Source: Ichthyophis bannanicus
Taxonomy: Eukaryota > Chordata > Amphibia > Gymnophiona > Ichthyophiidae
Length of the DNA stretch: 64,000 nt
NCBI GenBank assembly: GCA_033557465.1
Contig: CM066033.1
Coordinates: forward strand, 16,865,080-16,929,079
Direction of reading: 5' to 3'
The notes below the pieces were generated by a model, which did not search any database, was not told the origin of the DNA, and saw only the letters and a list, made by a program, of their open reading frames with translations. Shown one piece after another: positions 42,321-55,466 of the stretch (the first letter of the stretch is position 1; each line of letters begins with the position of its first letter). Both the position numbers and the translations under genes were made by a program.

Positions 42321-45300
42321 CATAACAAGCTCTTCTGCTGCAGTCTAGTCCAGCTTGTTCTGTTCAATCGTACACCTGCTGTGGGGTAGTTTACAGTTTG
42401 GCCTGCCTTTACCAAAAGGGCTTATGCTATGGGGGCAGCTGAGGTAATGGGAGATCAGACAAGTTGCCTAATGTCAAAAGTAGTGTTTGTACCATGCTTC
42501 TGAGTCCATTGCTCTAAGCTCTGCCGCTCCTTTTACTGGCTGGGAAGAGCAGTAATGCTTTAAGGGCTAAGTGAATCATCATTGTTTTGCAGTGGGAGGG
42601 TTGCTGCTACAGTACTTGTTCTGAGTGTTGGGGTTGGTTGGGTATGGCAGGTTTGCTATGGAGGCTGAGCTACTCCTTGTAGGGTTCTTACTTCACATCC
42701 TACCCAGCAGTGGAAGATGTTTCTCAATTACCAGCAAGAGATCTTGTCTTTGTATGGTGAGTGGTAAGGGGAGGAAAGGTCTATTTCAGTCCAGCCAGTT
42801 GCCTGAAAAATTTACCTTCAGTCAACAGAATAGTTCATTTCACGTCAAACACTTGTGTTTTTTGTTGCCAACCCGTGGATTCAAATGCACATGACTGCTG
42901 TCTTCTATATATAAGATAAACTCTTCATTGCCTGTGTAAATCACTCCACCAACTCCAGTATTCTCCCTGGTAGGGGTCCCTTTAATGTGCCATATGCCCT
43001 ACATGTGGCAGATCTCATCTCTTACTTTGTAACACCTCCGGTTTGGATTATATCCTTGCTCCTCCTTCCCAGACCTCAGTGCATCCTCCCTATTTCCACC
43101 TGCCCTACAGTGTTTTTAGCACTTGTATTCCAGACCAGCAGCAGCTCATCACTACACTGTACAGGTGCTGCTCAATCACCTACATGCCTATAGCCAGCAA
43201 TCAATCTGCCAGGCTGCTGTTCCTGCTAGGTCGCAGCCTCCAAGCTGAGAGATGGGAGCACAAGCACTTGCTCAGATCTGACTGGAGGCTACTTCACCTG
43301 AAAAAGATCTAATGGCCAAATGTATGTCAGCTGGAAAGATGGCTAAACCTAAAATGTGTTTTTTTTGGGTGGGAGTGGAGATAAATTACATTAGAAATAG
43401 ACAGGGTACACTCACTGATAAACAGGAGGATTGGAAGACTGCAGATAGCAATTTTTCAGAGAATAAAACCTAACAGATGTGCTGGGTAGGTTTCAGCCAA
43501 TAAGGAGACACTGGGTAGCTCTAGCCTTAGAAAAGGAGGGGGGAGGGGGGGGGCTGAGCTGGTGGATCTTCTGCATGGGCGGAGAATGGAAGAATCCAGC
43601 AAAACTGCTCTAATGCATGTTTATGGGAGAAGCAATTTCCACAGCTGTAGTCTATATATACTGGCTCATGGTCATAGTGATAAAGGACTGGACCTTGCAC
43701 ACTGCTCCACAGTCAGACACATGGAGAGGGGTTGGAAATAATTCCATGAACCATGTGCCGGGTGCTCGCCCTAATTATTTGAAAATTGGCAGCTGAATGC
43801 AGATGGGGACTGTTAGGTACAGAGATGAGCAAAGGGTGGGGTTGGGCTCTTACAGTCCCTAATGACTCACACACTTGCATCCCACCTACCCACACAACTA
43901 ATTATGTTCCCAAACTGTGGGTGATATGTGGGTTGGGGGTCTTGTGGTGGTGATTCTGGTGCACGTCCCTAATTAGGAAAACCTATCTAAGACTCCCCAG
44001 CTAAATAATCTGAGGTAAACTGAAGTTAGAAACTACCTCTAACACCTGAACAAAAAACCAGTGCAAGGAGATGAAGTAAACTGCTTTTAAGTGTAGTGCA
44101 TGTGATTTTGCTCTGTAAGTAATGCATATGCTTATTTTTAACATACTTTCCATGAAAGCATAAGTTAATGTTAATGGACCCTGAAAATGCCCATTAAAAG
44201 GTGTCTTCAGTGTATGCAGATCTATATCTCGCATATTCATTGTCGAAGTCCTGAAGACCTGACTGGCCTAGGTGTGCTCTTAAGGGCTGGATTGAGAACC
44301 AATGCATTAGACTACCAAGGAGCCCTCATATAAGTGTGGAGATGGTTGGGGTGGTCTTCAATCCTCCCTCACCCAAAGACACCATTGAAGGGGAGTCCTT
44401 TGTACTTTTTCCTAGTAGGTTTTCTTAATCAGGCAGGGGAGCGTCCCTATTTTTGAGAAGCTGGAGGCAGGAAAGTAGGATCTGAGGGGGGGGGGGGTTC
44501 TTGATCTGGGAATAGTATCAGGTAAGGGACATAGAATCAGCAGGTCAATAAGGCTGATTGCGGCTTGAGAGGTTTGGTTTTTGAGTGTGGATAGCTGCCA
44601 TGGTCCCAGACTACTGATAGCAGAGCTGTATTTAACTGTATCCGCTGCATGCTAGTTATCACTGGCAGCCATGTTTTATCTCTACTCCGATCCACACTTG
44701 GTGCAGGTTTTTCAGTGCAGTGCTGCTTTTAGTGTGTGCTAACTGTTAGAGTGGTAAAACCTACTTTAAGCATTTAACACACTTAACTATGCCCCCTCAT
44801 GTTCTTACAATCGGAGCTGGATAAACAAAGGTAGAGTGATGCACGGACGCCATCAAAAGTACAGATGAAGTTAAAAGGTTCTCTCTCTAGAGCTGTTTTT
44901 ACTAAATTTCTGTCTGAAGCCATAGATCCATCTAGTAAGAGGACTGCTAATTGTCTGTTTGCAGACCACCTATTCCTCATGGGGGCTTCATGCAATTTGA
45001 AAATTGAGAGCAGTCTGTAGAGATGTTCCAGCTCTTGCACTGGCCCAGAGCAGATACGGTGAAGACTTTCTCTTACCAGGCTTGGCAATATAGCATGAGG
45101 ATAAAATCAGAATAACCTTAACTGTTTCTTATACCTCAACAAATTGGGGTGACCTGCACAGAGCAGTAGGCACACCTACTTCTGTAACCTTACTAGGCAG
45201 AATAGATGGACCATACTGATCTTTATCTGCTGGACGATGTTACTATGATGTCATAGTGGAACATTCCTCCAATTCATGAGAGGCAAACTCGCCAGTGAAG

Positions 45301-45430
45301 TCACAATGGCTAGATTCCATATCATACTGAGCTCATTCTTATTACATTAGATGAAACACAACTGCTAGAACATTTGTAAATTTGTGCATTTATAGATAAT
45401 TCAGGGATCATTTTTTTCCTGCTCACCCAG
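42321..45430. other. Mostly non-coding stretch
   Basis: No recognised gene. A possible coding exon (43137-43312) follows an acceptor-like 'gcacttgtattccag': frame QQQLITTLYRCCS...RSLQAERWEHKHLL ending KKI-stop. It has no identifiable homologue. G-rich tracts lie at about 43540 and 44490. Confidence 0.3.
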
Positions 45431-46640
45431 GTGCAGAAACAGGAGATTCACTCCGGCTTGGCAGCGACAGCCGAGGAGAGTTTTTCGCTGCCTTCAGACT
45501 CTGAGATCTTTGTCTCCTGTGGAGAGAACGCCGCCACAGTGCCCTGCTGCTCTGAGCCTGATCCCGGTAGTTTCGGCACCTCCTCCCTCGGCGGAGGGGA
45601 AGGTAGAGGGGAGAGTGCTCTGGTTTCAGCTCAGTTGTCCTCCGGGGTTGCCGGGGAGGATTCAGGAGCACCGCAGCAGAGAAAGGCTTTGATGGTACCT
45701 TCACCAGCCAAACAAGGAAGGAATTTCCCCTCAGTCTTCTACCATGTTGACCTCTACTCCTGTGCCTGTTTCTCTTATTAGACCCAAAGTCTTCACACTG
45801 GAGGTAATTTGGGAGGCAATTGTTTCTCTCTCAGAAGCAGTGCATAGTCAGACCATGGCACTTTCCTCCAGGATTCAAGAAAACTCGACCAGGATTGATT
45901 CTGTTGTGACTGCTAGTGAACATATTAAATTGCAAGTAGAAGCTCATGGAAGTCAATTGGTAACATTGTCAGATTCTACTACAGCTTTGCTCAAGGATAA
46001 TGTGGTTCTTCGGTATAAAATGGAGGTTTTGGAAAATGCTGCCAGGGCTGTGAACCTGAGGGGTTTTGAATTTCTCCAAGATGAGGGGTGTTACGGCCCT
46101 GGATATGTTTAAGAGATACCTGTAAGAGAGATTGAAAATGCCACCAGATTTAATTCCACCTTAGTAAACCTTTGTCAATCTTCCACAAGGAAAGAAAGAA
46201 CCAGTGACTTCGGGAGAAGATTCTAATATAGAAGTTTTAAATGTGTCTGAGTTACTTGAAGATTCTGGTGGTGGGCCGTGTGTTCCATCTACATTATTGG
46301 TCTCATGTGCATTAGTTACTGATAAAGAATGGTTGCTGAAGATGTTCTTTGAAAGACCACAAATAGTCTCCAATCTTTTTTTTTTAATCTCTGTTTCCTG
46401 ATATAGCTAAGGAGACGCAGACGTGGAGGAAACTATTTATTTCTTTTACATAAACCTGGGATTATGCAGATTGGGGGATCCTTTGTCCTAAGATTTTCTT
46501 GTAAATGCTTTTGTGTTATATAAATCTTTGAGATGTTTTCTTTCAACCTGCTGATCTTGCTACTTTTATTAATACCAAGTTATTGATGGATAAGTGTCAG
46601 AGTAATATTGTTAATATCTCTCCTGTTATATAGCGTGTGT
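45431..46640 (+). pseudogene. L1-like LINE ORF1 fragment
   Basis: A decayed ORF1. A Ser/Gly-rich N-terminus leads into a coiled coil, SRIQENSTRIDSVV, and the conserved junction MEVLENAARAVNLRGFEFL (L1 ORF1 has an LEN..R..NLR motif here). A later frame has LDMFKRYL and, around 46204-46350, the stretch STLLVSCALVTDKEWLLKMF as in the RNA-recognition part of L1 ORF1. Several frameshifts. No ORF2 follows. Confidence 0.75.
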
Positions 46641-47974
46641 TCTCAGGGTCCATCTTGAATTCTTGAAGCTATTGAATTTAGGTTATTTTTCTTTAAACTG
46701 CCTGAGGTTCTCCTGCCTTGGGTATGTTGTGTCTCTCTACTCCTCAACATTTGGATTACAAGAGATCATTTTGGATTTTTTCCTTTTACTTATTGATACT
46801 TGTGTAATTCTCCTATATATTTCTTTTCTTTCAAGTTTTGTCTTGATGATTGCATATAAATTAAATATTAAATTAAAGATAATTTAGTATCCCTATCACT
46901 ATTGGTGTTTTTGTTTCTTGGTCCACACTACCAAGGAGCTAGGGAAGCCAAACTTTTTATAAATCTTCATACAGCGGGAGCTACCCATTTCTAAGGCTTC
47001 CTGAGTGAACCCCTAAGTTGGTTATATGGCACTGGAGAAGCTGGGTATGGTGTGTCAGAACATGGAGTCCTATTAATAGTATTGGGCATTGGATAATTTG
47101 TTAATGATAAATTGTGTGACAATTGTACAGATTTTGGTGCTTCTAATATTAAGAGGTACATTTCGAAAAGCTGAGCTATCTGTCATATGGATTAATATAT
47201 AGAGAAAACCTTTACAAAAGAAGGTTTGATCCTGTGTAAAGCAGTTAAAGAAAAAGAGAAATGGGGGAAAATAAGGTGATAATTTTCTGATGGACTAACT
47301 CCATTTGTAGAGTAGCTTTAACACAACAAATGTATTAATTCCTCCTCTATTTTGGTATCAACAATATTCCATAGATTGGCTGGGTGGGAGAGAGGATAGA
47401 GGGATGGATGGCTGATCAGAGGATGACCAGGCTCTGTAGAGCACTGATTTTGTCTTCGGCCATGCTGTTGATTTGCAGCTTACAAGGGAAAGTTGTTTTC
47501 CTTGTGGAGTGTTGGCCCCATCTCCTGGTCATATAACAACTTGCACTCTGTTTCCTAATGGTACTGACTTCATTGGAAGTTGCTCACTTGGATTTCCCTT
47601 CTATTGCTAGTTAGCATTTTTTTTTAAAGTGAGGTCACGTATATATAATGTTTCCTGTTCCTGGTTTTATAGTGTTGGGTTGATGGTTCTGTGTACTATG
47701 CACAGCTATGGTTATCAGTGCATTCTCTTATTTTTAAAAAGTTTAAATTAAAAAAAAATGAAGTAACCATAAAGTCTAGAGTAAGAAGCAAGTTCCAATA
47801 TTGCAGGTAGGCTGTAGCTCCCAGCCTGTTATTCCTCTAACTAGATCTGACACTGCACGATCAGAGCAAGATGCATAAGAATACCTGTTACCCTCGCTGC
47901 TCAGTCATCTACTGGAAAATCTGTTAAATATATTCCTGCCTGGTCTCCAGACTATAACATGAAATGTAGGAGGA
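46641..47974. other. Non-coding stretch, nothing recognised
   Basis: AT-rich sequence with short T and A runs. No element end or coding signal is found. Confidence 0.35.
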
Positions 47975-50150
47975 ATAATTTATTTATTTTATTTAGACAG
48001 ATTTGTATACCACCTTATCCTACAATCAAAGTAGTTACATCACAATTGGAGGGTTACATTTAACATGTGGGTACTTTACAACATTTAACATGAGGGTAAG
48101 AACATAAGAAATGCCATACTGGGTCAGACCGAGGTCCATCAAGCCCAGTATCCTGTTTCCAACATTGGCCAATCTAGGTCATACGTACCTAGCAGTTTCC
48201 CCAAAAGACACAGGTTCTGCAGTGCTTGTACTAGGTCAAGCATTGATATCCTGGGTCCCTTTTTAATAGTGGTTTATGGACCTTTCCTCCAGGAACTTGT
48301 CCAAACCTTTTTTAAACCCAGCTATACTAACAGCCCTTACTACATCCTCCGGTAACAGATTCCAGAGTTTGATTACACGTTGAGTGAAGAAATATTTTCT
48401 CTTATTTGTCTTAAATAGTTTACCCTGTAGCTTCATTACATGTCCCCTAGTCCTTCTATATTCTGATAGCGTAAACAATTGATCCACGTTTATCCGTTCC
48501 ACTCCATTCATTAATTTATACACCTCTATCATATCTCCCCTCAGCCGTCTCTTTTCCAGGTATTTAACAACATTTAGACAGCACAATTGGAGGGTTACAT
48601 TTAGCATGAGGGTACTTAACAACATTATACAATGAATTTGTAAGTCTAGTTGGGATTGGGTATTGAGTTGGCGGGGGTAGTTGCAATACCATTTCGGTGG
48701 GGACTGTTATCTGCCTGCTCATAGGTTTCTGTAAAAAGCAGGGTTTTAAGGGCCTTGCGGAAGTCTGTGATGTCTTAATGCTCTCAGGCTCATTGGGAGG
48801 GAGTTCCATAGTGTGGACGCCAGTAGTGATGGAGCTCTTCTTGAAATATTTTGTTTAGTCTTGTGGTATCCTGCAGGTATGCCGATCATGTTGTCATTAT
48901 TGGTCCTGCTTGGTCTATTACTGATATCCCTTGTTATAATATCTTGGAGTGCATCTGTTGAGAGATAGTGAATGATTTTAAAGATGATCAGGATTGTTTT
49001 AAATTTTGCTCTTGCCACCATTGAGAGCCAGTGTAGTTGCTGTAAGACGGGGGTGTTGTGCTCAGTTCTTGGAGTGTCTGTAATGATGCGTGCTGCAGTG
49101 TTTTGCACCATTTGAAGTGGGTGTAAGGTCTGCTGAGGGAGGCCTTGATATAACGAGTTTCCGTAATACTAAGCAGAGGTGTGATGAGTGCCTAGCACAC
49201 TGTGCAGAAGTGGTCCTGGCGGAGTAAGGGCTTGATCTTTCTTATGGTCCTCAAACGTTGATAGGCCTTGTTTGTAGTTTTGGTGATATGAGATTTCAGG
49301 TTCAGAGCTCTGTCCATTGTGATGCCCAGGTGCTTAACTTCATCTTTGACTACTATGAGTTTGTTTAGAATGCTGATAGTCTGTGGTGGAATGAAGGTAG
49401 GGTTCCTGGTGACAAACATTGCCTCAGTTTTATCGTAGTTGACCATCAGGTTATTGGCTGTGAGCCAGGCATTCATGTCTTCAAGGCATTTGATTATTAT
49501 GGTGTGAAGTGCTAGTAGGTTTATTGGAGCATACACCATGATGTTGTTAGCATAGATGTGATAGTGTGTCGTTTGATGTTGCATATGGGTTGGATGTAAA
49601 TATTAAAGAGCATTGAAGACAAGGCTGAACCTTGTGGTATTCCCTGCGTGACGGGGAACAGCAATGATTTCTTTTGGGTGCATTTGACTTGCTGCGTTCG
49701 ATCTTCCAAGTAGGAGGTGAACCATTTCAGGGTATTCTTGCGTAGTGCTATCTGTTACAGGCGCTGCAGTAATCTGGCATGGGACACTGTGTCAAAGGCT
49801 GCCAAGATGTCCATGAACACCAGCAGGAATCTGTTCTTTCTGTTATCTATGTCTCTTAGGAGGTTGTCAAAGAGGGAAGTGAGTAGCGTTTCCACACCGT
49901 GCTGGGGTTTAAATCCATGCTGATGGATGTCCAATGGGGCATTCATGTCAATGTGGTCCTGAAATTGCCTTTGCTCTGTCTTTTCAATGATTTTCTCAAG
50001 GAATGGTAGGCTGGAGATGGGACGGTATGATTTTGGTTCAGATGGGCTTAAGTTGTTGCTTTTAAGTATCGGTCGTATCATGGCGTGCTTGAGGGATTGC
50101 GGCATGTATCCATGTTGGAGTAAATCTTTGATTTTGTGAATGAATGTGAT
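47975..50150 (-). pseudogene. L2-clade LINE remnant with nested CR1 fragment
   Basis: From right to left: RT fingers with AMIRPILKSNNL and SYRPISSLPFLEKIIE (49755-50105); palm with FMDILAAFDTVSH; GIPQGSALSSMLFNIYI (about 49650); then DKTEAMFVTRNPTF and VKHLGITMDRALNL (49192-49584); and the C-terminal HNTPVLQQLHWLSMVAR (48746-49111). Multiple frame changes. The 3' UTR ends near 47975 in a TTTATTTATTTTATTT-type tail. A CR1 fragment (48097-48559) sits in the 3' UTR. Same family as 20948-22130 but longer. Confidence 0.85.
48097..48559 (-). mobile_element. CR1 LINE copy 4, 3' end only
   Basis: Encodes the last 100 or so residues of CR1 ORF2 ([20 protein letters not shown] here starting at EKRRLRGDM, through [14 protein letters not shown]) and the 3' UTR, ending at the left with 'aagaacataag'. 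Close to copies 1 and 2. It is flanked on both sides by related L2 3' UTR sequence ('cacaattggagggttacatt' at about 48041 and 48581). Confidence 0.87.
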
Positions 50151-53139
50151 GGGAGAGCCGCCACGGTAGACTAGAAATGTGTCTGGCTATGTTCAGAGTT
50201 CTATCACATTCAGACCTAAAGATGACACGGCACCATCCTTATCATGTATTTTATTTAAAGGAATTTATATGCTGCTTATTCTATGTTAAGTGCATTATAA
50301 TAAAACGCTTATAAAATCAAACTGAACTCTGCACTAGCTGATCCTGAAGAGAGTCAGTGCAGTCAGTAAGTGGGGGGAGGGGAATGCTGAGAAGGGATAG
50401 GAATGAGAAAGTGAGGAAAAGAACTAGCAGCAATTGGAACACTTTACATGATACTAGACAGAGCTGGTTATTTGCTTTTTGAAATCAGTGCAGTTTACAT
50501 ATAACACGAGCAATCAAACATTTTACATAGAACTGGAGAGAACAAGAACAATGGCATAGCTACATGGAACAATTTTGTATGTGGTTATGGGTTTGGGGGG
50601 GGGGCGCTTGCTGAGTGATCACATAGGCAGCAGAACACCTCTTGGGGAATTCTGTGCAACACCGACACCGACACTAGCATCAGCGAGAAGGGAGGAAGGT
50701 GTGGAGAGCACAAGCTTTAAGGGAGACTGAGCCTGCCTCACTGTTGCAGCTCAGCCACAGGTACATTTCCCTTTGCTTCCGCAGCTGTGCTATACTTCCA
50801 GTACTAGTATTGCTGTCCTAAGAAGGTCAACAGAAGCACACCTGTCCCTTGAAAGAAGCAAAAAACACTTTTGTTTACCTTCTGTCTACATCAGAAATGT
50901 AGCATAGCCATGGGACCAAAGGGAAATGCTCCTGCGGCTGAGTTTTACAATGCTGCTGCATGATCAGGCAGAGGAGGTGAGTGATTGGGGCTGGAAACTG
51001 GTGAAGGGCTGGAGATGGACTAATAATGAGTTGGGGGGGGGGTGACAGGCTGATAACTTTAGAGAGTGGCTGGGAGCTGGAGATGGATGTACACCGTGAG
51101 GACGGGGAGAATGAAAGGTAGAGGTATGTGCCTTGGAAGCAAGAAGGAGAAAGATGCATGGGAAAGAGAGAGAGGATTATAAAGAGATGGTATGTACATT
51201 AAGGGCAGACCTAAGGTACAGACAGCAGTAGGAATCATCCTAGAAATTAGAGGGAAAGAGAATGGGAGTTGGGGGGGGGGGGAGGTAGCAAGGAAGGCTT
51301 GGGTTTGTCGAGAGAGAGCTGAGGAGGGAAAAGGCAGTGGGGATTTCTGGTAAAAATGAGAAGTTAGGCTTTATGATGGGGGAATTCAAGATTTTTGTGC
51401 AGAATCCCCCAGGTGTAAACATCAGAAGAGTGTATGCCTGAAGAGTGAGACTGTGTGTGTGTTTGTGTACCTTTGTGGTAGGGCCAATGCCATATGAATA
51501 GTTTCCCTATTAAAATTTGGGCTGGAGAAGTTCACTGCTACCATTGTAGCCATGTGCATACTGTGGAAGTAAGTCTTCAGGTTGTGGAAATTTACTCAGA
51601 TAACTATTTAGAGGTCAATTTTCAAAAGTGCTTGATGCGGATAACCACAGAGGTTAACCAGAAAAGAGCACTAAAATTCTCCAGCACTAAAGTATGAGAA
51701 CACAGCCTGAGCTTAGAAATCCAGTTTCACTCTGTAGTGAGTGTACCCCAAAATCATGTTTAAGCTATTGTGAGCACATACAAAATGCACACACGCACAT
51801 ATGTGATACAGCTCCTGCCACTCAAACATAAAGCAGTGAGCACACTTGGACATAGGTGGAATTCATGGAGCAGTCACTGAGTATTGACTTCAGTATGAAA
51901 CCTTTCAGTGCCATGGAGTGCTAAGCCCCGGACTGCACTACCCAGAAGGACTTCTCTTTATCCTTGGCACCGGCCATTTAACAAAATGGCACAGATGGGA
52001 CTGTGGCTCTGCCAAGTCCTTAAAATGCTGCTATGATTTCATAGGTTGTATAATTAAATGAAAAATTCCTGCACTTGCAGCCATCACATAGAGAATCTCC
52101 CATTTGCTGACAGGACAGGGAGGCAGCCTCTGTACTTGGGATGTCCCTGGAAAGAGGGGCTATGGGACCCACGGACACCCCTTGGCATTCCTGCAAGCAG
52201 AGAGATAGCTATGGGGGAGACACAAGCATCCTTGCAACTGGAGGTCCTTGAGGTTGCTGCCTGTGTGCACCTGAAAATAAATGCAATTTGCTATTTTACA
52301 AACCACCATAGTGAGGCAGCACTGAATAATAGTTTTACTCCATGGAGCAGCGCTGCCATCTAGTGGCCTTTAGGGGCACTACAATTAGAGAAATGATAAG
52401 GAAGTCAAGATTTTTTTTTCTAATTCTTGGCCATATAATTTTGATTTGCAAGATTTTACAGTTACTTGTTTAGTCACTAAGACTGAGTGCTGAGGAGGTA
52501 GCCTAGGAGTTATTTTTCTTTGACACACAGATCAACCTGATATTTGCTGGGTGTACTCATAAACGGCCATGGAAGGGCATCATTGAGTGCACCTGCCACC
52601 CTCTGGTGGCCATTGATAGTATTACAGACACTTCTTGGTTTACCATAAGGCTTTTTAAACTTGTGAAGCCACAGGTTTTCGGGCTATGCACAATTTTATT
52701 ATAGAATAAATTTGCAGATAGTGAATAAAATGGAGCTACTGTCTCAAGCACACTTCTTTTCTGCCCCTCCTTCTAACTACAAGTGAGGGCTCTGCCTTTG
52801 TAGAAAACCTTCAAAATGGAAAATCTGCCTAACACCAAGGAACTTCACTGATGCTCCTCAGAGGCATGAACACGAAGGAGGGAACATATGGCATCAGTGT
52901 TAAATGCAAAAATTGCTGTCTTATAATAATTCCTACAGATCTCTGGCTTTGCTCTAAAAGTTGAATTAAAATGGCCGTTTCAGAACTAAAGGAGGTTTTG
53001 TGCTTCCAGTTCCACATATACATGGACACTTTCAGGTACATTAATCAGAATTCTACACACTTTTTCTGATTTTGCTACAATTACATTTTTGGAAGACATG
53101 GTTTCTTTAATGGGCAAATTGCTTCTATGTATGATTATT
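50151..53139. other. Non-coding stretch, nothing recognised
   Basis: About 3 kb with several G-rich tracts (50596, 51034, 51271) and no recognisable coding sequence or complete element. Confidence 0.35.
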
Positions 53140-53260
53140 AAATATAATCTTAGATTGTATGCCCTCTGGGGACAGGGAAATGCCGACTGTACCTGAATGT
53201 AACTCATCTTGAATGAACTGCAATGGTCTGAGCTAAATCAAATGAAATAAAAGAACCATT
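53140..53260 (+). mobile_element. LINE/SINE 3' tail fragment
   Basis: 'attgtatgccctctggggac' followed by 'gtacctgaatgtaactcatc' and an A-rich end with AATAAA resembles 3' tails of L2-type elements. Fragment only; no coding sequence. Confidence 0.4.
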
Positions 53261-53939
53261 TCCCTCTTTAGAAAATGTAAACAAATAAAATATAAAATCA
53301 ATAGCATGAGGGCTGATAGTATCTTGGACTCAATGGTACATCTATCCAGAAGTTCTTAAAGCTTCAGTTATCCAAGTGCTGGGTGGTGGATTTAATAAGA
53401 CCAATATTGTCATTTAAATCCCTTTCTTCCCCAAGGTTTCCTCTCGGTATCTCTGTTCATTTTCCATCACATTAAACTGACAATCCACCCCAAGAGGGCA
53501 CTATGTAATAGTGTGGCATAAAACCAAATAAATAAATAGGAGATGTGTAGCGCAACATGCTCACTGCTACCCTCTTGTGGTCATTCTTTATCATACAGAT
53601 TATTCCACTGTACTGAGGGCACCAATCCACCTGCCTGATTCTGCTCTGTCCCTCTGCCCCCCTCCCATACTCTCATTTCTTACTTTTTCCTTAATCCCTG
53701 GGGATTTTATTTCTGATATTCGTTTTTGTCAAGTTGCTGTAATTTCCAAAAATGGAGAAATAAATCTATGGGTGCTTAATAACACAGTGAATGAGGCAGA
53801 TCAAGACAAAAGTGCCCCTTCCACTCAGCCCAACTCAGATCCATCACCTTGGAATAGATGCATCAAGAATGGCTTAATGCAACCCCACACTAAGCTCCCT
53901 CTTACCTATGTCTTCCACCCCTCTTCTCAGCCCTCTTTA

Positions 53940-54400
53940 TCTTTATTCGGAAATTTGATATACCGCTTAGCCGAAGCAATAAGCGGTGTAAAATAAATAC
54001 AGAGGATACTCAGAAACAGAAAAGGAACACCAATAAATGATAGGAAAGAGGAGAACAGCAGGATAGGAAGAAGAGGAAGGTAGAATGAGAGTCATAGGGA
54101 ACAGTCAGAGGACAGTAGTGGGAGGGTCAAAGGCCAGGTGAAAAAGTTGAGTCTTCAACGCAGTTTTGAACCTAGCATAGGAAGATTCAGCATGGACAGA
54201 AAGGGGCAGGGACTTCCACAGGGAGGGACCAAGGAAGAAGAAAGCAGAGGAGCAAGTGTGCTCTAGATGAGCTTGGGTGGGGGAGGGAAGGACCAGGTGG
54301 AAATTGTGAATAGAGTAGAGGAGGCGGTGGGGGTTGTAGTAATGTAGGAGATTGGCTAGATTCTGAGGTGTGACAGAATGGATGGCACGGTGAACAAAAA
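53940..54400 (-). mobile_element. L2-like 3' fragment
   Basis: Begins (left) with 'gatataccgcttagccgaag' and a near-copy of the A/T-rich tail region. Further right it carries 'gttgagtcttcaacgcagtt' and 'ggacttccacagggaggga', which correspond to the L2 C-terminal coding end seen at 21200 and 48740. Strongly decayed. Confidence 0.4.
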
Positions 54401-54813
54401 TGAAGGGAAGGACCTGCCTTTGATTTTTTAAGCATGTTCAGTCCCTTCTGCACAGTGCAGGTTACGTTCCCCATGGTTTCTGCACCCCAAGTGCCTCACT
54501 CTGCACGTCTTCCTATTACATACAGATCAGCTGCAAGTATTCAGCCAGTCTTCTAGTTTTTGTAGATCACATCTCATTTTGCCTGCTCTCTCGGGGACGT
54601 CCACTTTGCTGCAGTTCTTATGTGATGCTTTGTACTTTGCGAACGCAAAGCCCTTTAGCTCTTATTTTGTTAGCCACCTCCTTGCAGACCCAAAATGATT
54701 TCCTTTTCCCTTTCTTTACTTTCTTAACATAAAGATCTGTTACCCTTTTCCCAGTTCCTTTCAGTTTGTCCCATTGGCTTTCCCCTTCCCTTATCTCTCG
54801 TGAAAGTAAGCTT

Positions 54814-55386
54814 GTCTGTACAGGGCTGTGTACACAACCAGACTGTCTAAGAAAACCTGAGAAAGAGTTAAATTTGTTCAGAACTTTGCTTAGAAATAAA
54901 CTTCATATATTTGCTTACTAAGTAGATGAAGAGGTACAAGTCCTGTAAATAAGAAAAGGGGCAGCTTGTCCTCCAGCCATTCAGTCTCAGGGTTACTAGA
55001 TATCAAGCAGTCAGCAGCAAACAGTTATGTCTTGGAATACATGTATGTCTCCTCATACTGACCTATGCTGATTAGAAAGTGACCTATGATGTGATGAATA
55101 TGTAATACCTGACGTAGAACAATAAAGTGAAATTATGCTGTATCCTCCAAAAGAGCCTTATAAATAAAGTAAACCATAGCTAATAGTTAGAGTAAAAAAA
55201 GAGAACTTGTTTCTATTTGTTTCCCTCTGCAAAGCTTTGGTGTATCTACTCGTATATAGAAGTGTGTGGTATTTTATTGCTGTCTCTTAGATTTCCTTCT
55301 CATTGCTTTGAGTGTGGTTTTCTGTTACTCCAAGAGCCCTGCAGTGTTGCTGGTGAGGGGGGGGGGGGGCGAAGTGCAGCCCTTCA
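54814..55386 (+). repeat. Putative LTR of a second retrovirus-like element
   Basis: From TGTCTGTACAGGG to CCCTTCA just before a primer-site-like sequence. It contains TATAAA at 55159-55164, overlapping AATAAA at 55163-55168, and a GT-rich downstream part. A partner LTR is not in the window, so the left end is a guess. Confidence 0.45.
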
Positions 55387-55388
55387 GT

Positions 55389-55398
55389 TGGTGCCGTG
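55389..55398 (+). other. Primer-site-like sequence, tRNA-His type
   Basis: TGGTGCCGTG matches the first ten bases complementary to the 3' end of tRNA-His. The following bases do not match, so the call is tentative. Confidence 0.4.
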
Positions 55399-55466
55399 CC
55401 GGTCTACAGATTTCTCCATTCCTGGCAAGGGCAGAAGGTGTTTGTGAGTATTGTATGGTGACAGCA

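Noticed and set aside
50596..51290. G-rich tracts as regulatory G-quadruplexes
   Set aside because: Simple homopolymer runs; no conserved spacing or nearby gene supports a role.
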